DNA of 64,000 nucleotides from CAXMQZ01 sp963719055 (GTDB lineage: Bacteria > Acidobacteriota > Thermoanaerobaculia > Multivoradales > JAHEKO01). Under the pieces are notes generated by a model, which did no database searches, was not told where the DNA came from, and saw only the letters and a program-made list of their open reading frames with translations. The stretch is from positions 157,084 through 221,083 of the forward strand of contig CAVRAU010000031.1 of assembly GCA_963719055.1 (NCBI GenBank). Reading direction: 5' to 3'. The number at the start of each line of letters is the position of its first letter. The stretch's first letter is position 1. Of the stretch, positions 40,432 to 49,743 are shown one piece after another. The translations under genes were made by a program, and so were the position numbers.

Positions 40432-42313
40432 ATGAACAAAACACTCGTAGCAGTTCTTGCCATCGCTTGTGTCTGTGGCAGCTATGCCGGCGTTGCTGCC
40501 GATGACGAAGCGGTCGAGAAGCTCCAGAAAAAGCTCGACAAGATCGCCACGGTGGAAAAGAAGATGATGGTGCCGATGCGCGACGGCGTTCGTCTCGCGA
40601 CCGATGTCTACCGACCGCAGGACGCTGAGGGTCCTTTGCCGACGATCTTCATGCGCACCCCCTACAACTTCAACAAGACAGGCGAGCGACGGTTGAAGTC
40701 CCTGATCGAGGCGATGGAGAACGGCTACGCCTACGTCATCCAGAATGAGCGCGGGAAGTTCTTCTCGGAGGGTGAGTGGGAGATTCTGGGGTTTCCACGC
40801 ACCGACGGCTACGACGCGTTGGACTGGATTACCGATCAGGACTGGTCCAATGGCAAGGTCGGAACCATCGGCTGCTCCTCCTCGGCCGAGTGGCAGTTGG
40901 CCCTCGCGGCCATGGATCATCCCGCTCATGCGGCCATGGTTCCCATGGCCTCAGGGGCCGGGATCGGGCGAGTCGGTCCATTTTACGAGCAGGGCAACTG
41001 GTATCGAGGCGGTGTCTTCCAGATGCTCTTCGGCTCCTGGCTGTACGGCGTCCAGAACACGCAACGGCCCCGACTTCCCGAGGGCCTGTCCAGGGAGGAC
41101 GTAGTTCGTCTCTCACGCTATTTCGACCTGGCACCCGAGATGCCCGACGTCGATTGGGTCGAGCACTTCGAGCACCTGCCGTTGGTGACGATGATGGAGG
41201 AGATCGAAGGACCCGAAGGCATGTTCGCCGACTTCATCCAGCGCTTTCCGAACGACCCGGATTGGTATGAAGGCGGCCTCTACCACGACAACGAATCGTG
41301 GGGGGTTCCGGCTCTGTGGATGAACTCCTGGTACGACATCTCCACCGGCCCCAACCTGGCCCTGGCCAACCACGTCATGGAAAAGGGTGCGGACCGGGAG
41401 GTCCGGGAAAACCAGTTCATCCTCATCGCCCCGACCCCACATTGCCGTTTCCAAACCGAGGATGAAGAGACCATCGTCGGTGAACGCAACATGGGCGATG
41501 TCCGCTACGACTACGACGACTTGACGCTTCGCTGGTTCGACTTCTGGTTGAAGGGAGAAGACAACGGCGTTCTCGCGGACACTCCGAAGGTCCAGTACTA
41601 CACCATGGGCGCCAACGAGTGGCAGTCCGCCGAGACCTGGCCCCCGGCCGCAACGAAAACGGTGACCTGGTATCTCGATAGCGACGGCCAAGCCAATAGT
41701 CTTTTCGGCAACGGCCGCTTGACCCCTTCGCCACCCACCACCGACAAGCCGGATCAGTTTCCGTACGACCCCACGGTTCCGGTGCCCTCCCTCGGGGGTG
41801 GAGTCTGCTGCACGGGCAATGCCGTACAGCCCGGTTCCTTCGATCAGCGCGGCAACGAGGCCCGCCACGATGTCCTGGTCTACACGAGCGAACCCCTCGA
41901 GGAAGCCATGGAGATCACCGGCACGATCGGGGTGACCCTGTATGTCGGCTCCGATGCCAAGGACACCGACTTCACCGTCAAGCTCATCGATGTCTACCCG
42001 GATGGCACTGCCTACAACATCGACGAGACCATCCAGCGAGCCCGGTTCCGCGAGGGCTACGACAAACAGGTCTTCATGGAGCCGGGCGAGATCTATGAAT
42101 TGGAAATCAGCCCGATGTCGACCAGCGCCCTGATCGACGAAGGACATCGACTGCGTATCGAGGTCTCCAGCAGCAACTTTCCGCGTTTTGCGCGCAATCT
42201 CAACACCGGCGGCAAGAACTGGGACGAAGCCGACTGGCGTGGTGGCCCACAACGTCGTGCACCACTCCACCGAGTATCCGTCTAGGATTTACCTGCCTGT
42301 GGCCAGCAAGTAG
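40432..42313 (+). CDS. CocE/NonD family secreted acyl hydrolase (X-Pro dipeptidyl-peptidase-like), one frame break near the end
   Basis: Alpha/beta hydrolase of the S15-like CocE family; members hydrolyse esters, beta-lactam side chains or X-Pro peptides. ATG 40432 follows GGGGGG and begins a signal peptide (KTLVAVLAIACVCGSYAGVAA). The family start VPMRDGVRLATDVYRPQ is clear. The nucleophile Ser lies in GTIGCSSSAEWQLALAA, and a jelly-roll C-terminal domain (from about residue 440) contains VLVYTSEPLEEAMEITGTI. Near 42240 the frame shifts: the natural end is VAHNVVHHSTEYPSRIYLPV and stop TAG 42311-42313. The joined length is about 626 residues. The SLC13 gene starts two bases after the stop, so the two are probably co-transcribed. 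Confidence 0.85.
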
Positions 42314-42315
42314 AC

Positions 42316-44650
42316 ATGACTTTCGAAATCGGCTTTCTATTCGCGCTTCATCGCGGTCATGGTGTACCTGTTTCTCACCGAGAAACTGCCCGTGGACCTG
42401 ACCGCATTCCTCGGCCTTTCGATCCTCATCATCGGGGGCTATCTGACACCGGCCGAGGCCTTCACCGGTTTCGCCTCTCCGGCAGTCATCACCATGCTGT
42501 CGGTCTTCGTGATCGGTGCAGCGCTGCTCGAGACCGGTGTCGCCGACATTATTGGGGGGCGCATCCACACCATTGTCGGCAGCAGCGAGACACGGCTGAT
42601 ACTGGTGCTCATGTTGGTGGCCGGGGTCATGTCGGCCTTCATGAACAACATCGCCGCCACCGCGGTCTTGATGCCGGCTGTCGCCTCCATCGCCAACCGG
42701 ACAGGGATCGCCCCCTCCCGGCTTTTCATGCCCTTGGCCTTCGGCGCCATCCTTGGAGGCACCACTACCCTGGTCGGGACACCCCCAAACATCCTGGCGG
42801 CCCAGATGCTGGAAGAGCGCGGGCTCGAACCTTTCACACTCTTCGACTTCACTCCCATCGGTCTCGCTCTCCTGTTCGTCGGTACGATCTTCATGCTCAC
42901 CATCGGTCGCAAGCTCCTGCCCACCCGCGGCAACCGCGGGCCTGCCGCCGCCGCAGGACGCGACCTGAAGCAGGTCTACCAGCTGCAGGAGCGGCTCTTC
43001 TCGATTCGCATTCCCGACCCCTCCCCGGTGGACGGAATGACCATCGCCGAGACACGACTCGGATCGACCCTGGGAGTCAAGGTCGTCGGCATTCTGCGTT
43101 CCGGCAAGCGGCGCCTGGCGCCACCCAGTGATTCTGTGCTGCGCTCCGGCGACCTTCTCTTTGTCGATGGCAGCGCCTCCGACCTGGAGGAGCTTCTGCG
43201 GATGCAGGACCTGGAGGTGCAGAGCACGGAGCTGTCGCAGATTCCGGCTGTCATGCGCGGAGTCAGCGGTATCCATGCCCGCCTCGTCGATGACACGCCA
43301 GTGGCTGGCCGTAGCCTCCGTGACCTGCGGTTTCGCGATCGCTTTGGTCTGATCGTGGTTGCGGTGGAGCGCCAAGGGGACGTTCACCGCGATCGCCTGG
43401 GATCGATCGTCCTTGCCGAGGGTGACGAGATCTATGCTCTCGGCAACAGCGAGCAGATCGAAGATTTCTCGAAACGCCCCGGTTTCGAGGTCGTGGAGAT
43501 CGGCCTGCGGGCCATTCGTCACCTGCTCGACCAGCTCCATCTCCTGAAGATTCCAGAGGACTCACCGCTTCTCGGCGCCACCATCGTTTCCAGCCGGCTC
43601 GGCGAGCTTGCCGGAATCACGGTTGCCGGACTGGTCCGCGGCGGTGAGACCCGTCTCGCGATCCCGGCTGACGAGGTCCTCGAGGTGGGTGACCAGCTCC
43701 TGATCGGCGCGGCACCCTCGCGTCTGACTTCCATTGAAGAGTATGGCGAGATCGAGCTGGAAGCCGAGAGCGTCGAGACCCCTCTCGAGTCCGAAGAGGT
43801 GGGGATGGTCGAGGCAGCGATCGCCCCCCGCTCCGCGGTCGTGGGGAAGACTCTCGCAGAGCTCGATTTCCAGGACCGTTACGGTCTCGTCGTCTTGGCG
43901 ATATGGCGCGGTGGCAGGCCCATCCAGGCCGACTTCGCCAACCTGCCATTGGCCTTCGGGGATGCGCTGCTCCTGCATGGACCCCGGGAGAAGATTCGTC
44001 GCATGGCGGCCGAGCCGGACTTCGTGGTGCTCTCGCAAGAGGACCAGGCAGTCCGTCGTACCAGCAAGGCCAAGTGGGCCTTCGCCTGTCTGGGTCTGAT
44101 GATCGCACTCGTCGCTGGCGGTGTCTTTCCGATCCACGCGGCGGCGTTCATCGCTGCTTCCCTTGTCATTCTCTCGGGCTCTATAACCATGCCGGAGGTC
44201 TACCGAGCCATCGAGTGGAAGGCGATCTTTCTGGTCGCCGCCGTGCTGCCCGTCGGCCTGGCCATGGAACGGACGGGAGCCGCTCTCCTGATGGCCAACA
44301 CTGTCGCCCAGGTGGCCGGACCGATAGGCCCCTACGCCACTCTAGCTGCCCTTATCGTTCTGGCTAGCATGCTGAGTCAAGGACTCGACGGTGCCCCGGC
44401 CGTGGTGCTCCTGGCCCCGGTCGTCATCCAGACGGCCAGCAGCCTCGGAATCAGTCCGTATCCGCTGATGATGGGGGTCAGCCTCGCCGCCTCCGCCGCC
44501 TTCATGACCCCGTTCAGTCACAAGGCGAACCTGCTCGTCATGGGTGCCGGAGGCTACCGATCGGTCGACTACTTGAAGGTGGGAACCCCGCTCACGATCG
44601 TGCTGATCGTAATCATGGTCGTGCTGGTGCCGATCTTCTTCCCCTTTTAG
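42316..44650 (+). CDS. SLC13/DASS-type anion permease with four RCK_C domains (one frame break at the start)
   Basis: Inner-membrane carrier of the divalent-anion:Na+ symporter family (dicarboxylates, sulfate or similar). ATG 42316 gives MTFEIGFLFAL, then a single surplus T near 42345 breaks the frame, which resumes as VMVYLFLTEKLPVDLTAFLGLSI. The joined length is about 777 residues. The first membrane block includes the SNT-like loop FMNNIAATAVLMP and LGGTTTLVGTPPNIL. Between residues about 215 and 560 there are four TrkA-C/RCK_C domains, each with the pattern G-x-T-(I/L)-x-E...G. A second membrane block ends MTPFSHKANLLVMGAGGY. Four regulatory domains are at the high end for this family. 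Substrate unknown. Confidence 0.85.
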
Positions 44651-44679
44651 AAAATCACCTTGGTCCGGGAGGAGGACTC

Positions 44680-47036
44680 ATGATTGCCGCAACTCGCTGG
44701 TCACTGATCCTGGCCGCATTCTCGATGGCGTTGCCGATGCCACGCCGAGTCGAGCTCTATCGAGCCGGCCGGACAAACCGCAACTGACGATCGATCGGCT
44801 CTACTCGCTGCCTCATCTGATCGGCACGGCACCCGGCGGCTTTGCCTGGTCCGCCGACGGGCGCTACCTCGCCTTTCTGTGGAACGACGCCGGTTTCAAT
44901 TTCCGCGATGTCTGGATGATCGATGTCGAGGATCCGGAGCTCGTTCCCACCCGCGTGACATCCATGCCGCAGACAGACCGACCCGACCCTTCAACGGTCG
45001 AGGATCCGCTGGCCCTGGCCGAAGCCGAGGAGACCTGGGAGCGGGACTCGGGGGTTACGGCTGTCGCATGGCATCCCGACGGAACACACTTGCTGGTCAC
45101 CTTTCGGGGGGATCTTTGGCGGATCACCAGAGGGTTCGCACCGCAGCGATTGACCCATACCACCGCTCCTGAGCGCCGAGCCGCCTATTCACCCGATGGC
45201 AGAACTCTGGCGTTCCTCCGCGATGGCGATTTGTGGCATCTGACACAGGAGTCTGTCCGAGGTTCAGCGAACCGACCTGGTGGAACCCGATCTCAGGGTC
45301 GTCGATTTTCGTTGGTCTCCGGATAGCTCGCGCATCGCGATCCTCCAGATGGACGAAAGAGAAGTGTCGCTGCGAGGGATCCCGGACTACCTCGCCGAAG
45401 AGACGGCGCTGAAGGAGGTTCGCAGAGCCTATCCGGGTGAAGCGCCCGTGATGCAGCGCCTGGGTGTGATCGACAGCCAGGGCGGTATCGCAGGAACAGA
45501 CAAGGTTCAATGGATGGATTGGGGCGCCAACGAACCGGACATGCTGTTGAGCTATCGTTGGTCACCGGAGTGGGAGACAACTCGCCATCGACACCAGCGA
45601 TCTCTATGCCAAGGATCGCCAGATCTTTGTCGTCGATGTGAAGACGATCGAAGCTGACACCTCGCCGAGTGGCCGCGACCTCGACCCTGAGAACGAGACC
45701 TTCTATTACTGGCGTATCGAATGGTCGACCGATTCGCGCTTCCTCTACTTCCTCTCGGACCGCGAGGAGGACTACCACGTCTGGTCCGTCGAACCCTCTG
45801 GAGACGGCCAACCCCAGCAACTCACGTCCGGAGCGTGGGCCGTCGCCGATATGTTCCCGGTCGAGGGCGGGCTGATCGTCGTGGGCAACCGAGGCAAAGC
45901 CGAGGAACGGCACCTGTTTCGGGTCGGCAATTCGGGCGGTGAGGCCGCGAAACTCAGCCAGCGACCCGGCACCCATACGCCGACGGTCTCGCCCGACGGC
46001 AGGTGGGCGGCGGTGCATTTTTCCAGCCAGAGTACGCCGGCGGAGTTGTTGCTCACGTCGCTAACGCTCCCGGGCGGTGTTGGGGAGGCCCTTGCGGCCT
46101 CCCGGGAGGGGGCAAGCCCGTCCCCTACAAGATCCGCCAGCAACACGACAAGTTCGGCCAACACCACGGAGCCTGGACGAGAGCGCGAGCGGCAAGTGAC
46201 GCACTCGCCCATCCCGGAGTTCCAGGACTACGAGTGGGTCGAGGCACAGTTCGTCACCTTTCCGAGCCACATCGACGGCACAACCCTGCACGGCCGGTTG
46301 ACCCTGCCACCTGATTTCGACCCCGACAAGACCTATCCGGCAATCCTGGGTTCGGTCTACACGGACAGTGTGCGCAATCAATGGGGAGGTCGCACGGCTC
46401 ACCCGACTTGGGGACTCGATCAATATCTCTCCCAAGAAGGGTACATCCTGCTCAACGTCGACATGCGTGGCAGTTGGGGCCGGGGTCGCGAGCATCGTCG
46501 CGGAATCCGCCTGGACTATGGCGGCATGGACATCGAGGACCTGGAGAGCGGTGTGCGATTCCTGGGGACCCTGGGCTATGTCGATCTGGATCGGGTCGGG
46601 ATCTGGGGCTCGAGCTACGGCGGCTTGATGACGGCCATGTCTCTGTTTCGCAAACCGGGTCTCTATGCCGCCGGGATCGCCGGCGCACCTGCTACCAATG
46701 TCTGGCATGCCTTGACCGGGCAGATGGCGGTCATGATGCGGCCCCAGGACCAACCCGAGGAATATGCCGATTCCTCACCCTTCATGCACGCTCATGGCCT
46801 CGAAGATCCACTGATGATCATCCACGGCATGCGTGACTGGGTCGTCCTTTTCAAAGACTCTGTCATCCTGGTGCAGAGGCTCATCTTGCTCGGCAAGGAT
46901 GTGGAGCTCGTGGCGCTTCCCAACTCCGGACACGGCTGGGACAACGAGGGCCTGGCCCAGACCCGCTTTGCCTTTCACAAGATGATTCGAGTTCTTCGAC
47001 CGTCATCTCAAATTGCCACAAGAGATTCTGGAGTGA
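44680..47036 (+). CDS. S9-family (DPP IV/acylaminoacyl-peptidase-like) secreted serine peptidase (several frame breaks)
   Basis: Exported oligopeptidase with an N-terminal beta-propeller and a C-terminal alpha/beta hydrolase domain. ATG 44680 follows GGAGGA and opens a signal peptide. Frame breaks lie near 44730, 45270, 45585 and 47000; joined, the protein has about 785 residues. Propeller strands such as GGFAWSADGRYLAFLWN, DFRWSPDSSRIAIL and RIEWSTDSRFLYFLSD are clear. The catalytic triad lies in GIWGSSYGGLM (Ser), IHGMRDWVVLFKD (Asp) and NSGHGWDNE (His). Between SLTLPGG and RQVTHSPIPEF the frame holds an unusual Ser/Thr/Arg-rich insert made by a palindromic element at about 46080-46130. The natural end is FFDRHLKLPQEILE; DUF885 copy 2 starts at the next base. 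Confidence 0.8.
46083..46103 (+). repeat. Palindromic element inside the S9 peptidase coding sequence
   Basis: The stem GGGAGGCC / GGCCTCCC with the loop CTTGC lies in frame within the peptidase gene. It is followed directly by a second weaker inverted repeat (AGGGG ... CCCCT, to about 46126). Hairpins of the same 8-5-8 shape follow the pirin gene (5798-5818) and the FAD oxidase gene (54318-54338). The translated stretch (EALAASREGASPSPTRS) does not resemble peptidase sequence, so a REP- or MITE-like unit may have inserted in frame. Confidence 0.5.
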
Positions 47037-48698
47037 ATGACCATGAGATGGATTGAATCTAGGCTGCCACGCTTATCCACGCCCCTGACTGCTGTCGTGG
47101 TCGTACTTGCGGGGCTCTTTGGATCGCTACCGGCAGCAAGCGAGGAAGCGGACGCTGGCTGGAGTGATCTCGTGGCGATCGATGCCGAGCTCGGCAACCT
47201 CCGCGAGCCACAGACCCTCGACGGTGTTCCCCAGTTCGGACCCGAGGCCATGCAGAATCGAGCCTCTGCCATCGAGACCCTGCAGGGTCGGCTAGCGCAG
47301 ATCGATCCATCGGCGTGGTCCGTGGCCGGCAAGGTCGACTACCTCCTGGTCTGGGCCCGGGCCAACGGCATGGAGTTCGAGCATCGGGTGACGCGGCCAT
47401 GGCAACGCGACCCGATCTTCTACCTGAACCTGGTGCGCAGGACTCCCTACATCGACCTGCCATCCGATGAGGTGGGCGACTCCCTGGCCGTGGTACCGGC
47501 GATCCTCGAGCAGGCTCGGGCCAACCTGACCGAGCCCAATGGAGAGCTGGCGGATCTGGCCATCTTCCACCTGGAGAGCTTCGATGGTGTCGGCCAGGGG
47601 CAGCCCTATCGAGATGACCCACCAGCCGGCACCATCGGCTGGTACTCGGATCTCTGTCGTCGCCTACAGGACCGGCAGCCAGACGATAGAGCCACCTGCA
47701 CGACTGCGCTGCGCGCCGTCGAGGGATATCGCAACTGGCTGCTCGCCGAGAGGCCGAATATGCCCGACTCTGCCGGCATCGGCACCGAGAATCTCGAATG
47801 GTATTTCCGCCGGGTGCGTCTGCTTCCCTTCGGCGTCCACGAGATCGTGCTCCTCGGAGAGCGGGAGTTCCACAGATATCGCGTCGCCTACGAGATCGTC
47901 CGCAATCGCAATCGAGACCTGCCCGAGCTCGAGCTCACGGCCAGCGCCGAGCAACATGAGCAGAGAACGAGGGAGGCCGAGACGAAGATCCGACAGACGG
48001 TCGCCGAACAGCGGCTACTGACCTTGCCGACGGACATCCCGGCGACGTTCGACACCGACACCTTCTGGAGTCCACGCGCCCGGACGGATCGACATTTCTG
48101 GGAGGAGATCCAGTTCCGCAACGCTTTCAACAACCACATCCACGCCTCGATCCCGGGTCACCGATTCGACGGCCTGTTGGCGAAGCGGGTCGAGAACCCC
48201 ATTCGACGCGGCTACGGCGACAGCTCCCGTGCCGAAGGCTGGGCCACCTACCTGGAAGAGACCTTCCTGCTGGCCGGACTCACTCGCGAAGTCCCTCGAG
48301 CCGACGAGCTCTTCTATGCGGCCTTGATGAAAAGAGCCAGCCGTATCTACGCCGAGACCATGCTGCACTCCGGAGCGATCGATCTGGAAGAAGCCAATCG
48401 CTACATGATCGAGTTCGTCCCGTATATGGAAGAGGATCTGGGTCGCTACGACCTCGAGGGCTATCTGCGGCGACCTGGTCTGGGAAGCGGCTACATCATC
48501 GGCAAGATCCAACTCGAGAAGCTCCTGTCCGAGCGTTCTCTGCAGCTTGGGGAGAGCTTTCGACTGGGAGCCTTTCACGACGATCTGTTGTCGCGAGGCA
48601 TGATCCCCCTGACTCTCATCCGTTGGGAGATGACCGGCGCCGATGACGAGGTCCAACTGCTGTGGCGAGACGCAGTGGGCAAAAAGCTGACGCCCTGA
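47037..48698 (+). CDS. DUF885 family secreted hydrolase, second copy
   Basis: 553 residues, uninterrupted. ATG 47037 directly follows the stop of the S9 peptidase, so the two are coupled. The signal peptide ends near LPAASEEADA. The family landmarks are present: PSDEVGDSLAVVPAILEQARANL, the zinc-site region and SRAEGWATYLEETFLLAGL. However, the usual HEAIPGH reads HASIPGH (HIHASIPGHRFDG), so the catalytic Glu is replaced by Ala, and activity is doubtful or altered. It shares low similarity with the first DUF885 copy at 37233-38910, which has the opposite pattern of motif retention. Substrate unknown. Confidence 0.8.
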   Translation: MTMRWIESRLPRLSTPLTAVVVVLAGLFGSLPAASEEADAGWSDLVAIDAELGNLREPQTLDGVPQFGPEAMQNRASAIETLQGRLAQIDPSAWSVAGKVDYLLVWARANGMEFEHRVTRPWQRDPIFYLNLVRRTPYIDLPSDEVGDSLAVVPAILEQARANLTEPNGELADLAIFHLESFDGVGQGQPYRDDPPAGTIGWYSDLCRRLQDRQPDDRATCTTALRAVEGYRNWLLAERPNMPDSAGIGTENLEWYFRRVRLLPFGVHEIVLLGEREFHRYRVAYEIVRNRNRDLPELELTASAEQHEQRTREAETKIRQTVAEQRLLTLPTDIPATFDTDTFWSPRARTDRHFWEEIQFRNAFNNHIHASIPGHRFDGLLAKRVENPIRRGYGDSSRAEGWATYLEETFLLAGLTREVPRADELFYAALMKRASRIYAETMLHSGAIDLEEANRYMIEFVPYMEEDLGRYDLEGYLRRPGLGSGYIIGKIQLEKLLSERSLQLGESFRLGAFHDDLLSRGMIPLTLIRWEMTGADDEVQLLWRDAVGKKLTP

Positions 48699-48736
48699 CT
48701 CAGCCGACCCGCTATCGATGTCGCTGATGACGAGGA

Positions 48737-48964
48737 CTACGCCTCGTCCACGAGCTCGACGAGGTAAGGACCGAACCCGAAGCGTTCATAGTTGGCCATC
48801 GGACCATCCAGAATGAACTGGCGAGCTTCCTCCGGGGTGCGTACACCTTTGTCTCCGATGTATTGCAGGAACGATGGCTGATTCAGAAGATCGACGATGA
48901 ACTCGGCACCTTCCCTGTGGAGTCGACGCAAGACCAGGCGGTCGGTTTCGAGTATTTTCACCAT
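48737..48964 (-). pseudogene. Truncated GNAT-family N-acetyltransferase
   Basis: 75 residues from ATG 48964: ILETDRLVLRRLHREGAEFIV, then LNQPSFLQYIGDKGVRTPEEA, ending in FGFGPYLVELVDEA at TAG. This is the first part of a RimJ/RimL-type acetyltransferase, up to about the third beta strand. The acetyl-CoA-binding R/Q-x-x-G-x-G/A half is missing, and I find no trace of it before the DUF885 stop at 48698. The gene has lost its C-terminal half, so no activity is expected. Confidence 0.7.
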
Positions 48965-49104
48965 GGCGGCACTCTGTACTCCTGTCCCCCTGAGAGGACA
49001 GTCCTCGAGCCGACAGGACTCGAAAACCGTAGTTTTGGTGCCCCGCCGGGGCGCCAGATACTGGCATGATTTGTGATCTTTCCTCTCCCCAGGAGGTGAC
49101 GAAC

Positions 49105-49725
49105 ATGCGTTTCAGAATGGCGTTCTGGATTATCCTCTCGCTGGCGGCTCTCGGGGCCTTGTGGGCAACGCCGGCCTCGGCAGGACTGGATACCTGGTAC
49201 TTCGGAGGTAGTTTCAACGTCGGAGGCCTCTTCTTCCGCGTCGGCTTTGCGGAGGCCGGGCCCTTTGGCTCGAGCTTCTACTTCGAAGCCGCCCAGCCGT
49301 TCCGCTACCGAGGATACGGCTGCTCAAGTTACTGCTACCGACAAGGACCACGCTACTACCACCATCCATCCTGCTCGGCGGTGCATCACCACTTCAGTCA
49401 CCATGGCTATGCACCGGGGTATTTCGTCGAGCACTATGGACCGCCGTTACCGTATCCGCCGCCCGTCCATTACTACTCCCCACCGCGCTGGAACGTGCAC
49501 TTCTACGGTTCCTACGGTCGCTACGACCGCTACGACAGGGATCGGTATTACCGCGACAAGCACGGCCGGCAGAAGTACAACCGGGGCAGAAACAATCGGT
49601 ACTGGGAAGATCGCCACCGATACGACCGTGGCCGCGACCAGCGCGATCGAGACAACAGGAACCACCACGACCGTGGCCGCGACGACCGCGATCGGCGCCA
49701 TGGCGGTCGATTCGAGAAGGACTAG
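49105..49725 (+). CDS. Secreted Tyr/His/Arg-rich low-complexity protein
   Basis: 206 residues from ATG 49105, preceded by a strong AGGAGGTG site. A signal peptide (residues 1-26, ending ASA) leads to a glycine/aromatic segment (WYFGGSFNVGGLFFRVGF), then a Cys/His/Pro/Tyr-rich part (YGCSSYCYRQGPRYYHHPSC), and finally a repetitive basic tail with YDRYDRDRYYRDKHGR and tandem DRGRDQRDRDNRNHHDRGRD units. Similar short secreted proteins with RDRD tails occur in diverse bacteria without known function; a role at the envelope or in metal binding is only a guess. No neighbour gives a functional hint. Confidence 0.7.
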   Translation: MRFRMAFWIILSLAALGALWATPASAGLDTWYFGGSFNVGGLFFRVGFAEAGPFGSSFYFEAAQPFRYRGYGCSSYCYRQGPRYYHHPSCSAVHHHFSHHGYAPGYFVEHYGPPLPYPPPVHYYSPPRWNVHFYGSYGRYDRYDRDRYYRDKHGRQKYNRGRNNRYWEDRHRYDRGRDQRDRDNRNHHDRGRDDRDRRHGGRFEKD

Positions 49726-49743
49726 GAGATACCGAAGCCGGTT

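Noticed and set aside
46075..46130. Insertion sequence in the S9 peptidase gene
   Set aside because: There is no transposase, no terminal repeats longer than the hairpin, and the insert is only about 100 bases. At most it is a small palindromic element.
44680..47036. Complete inactivation of the S9 peptidase gene
   Set aside because: The catalytic Ser, Asp and His motifs and the propeller strands are all intact. The breaks match the surplus-base pattern seen elsewhere.
49540..49720. CRISPR-like or tandem DNA repeat
   Set aside because: The repetition comes from Arg/Asp codons of one secreted protein. The units are irregular with no spacers.
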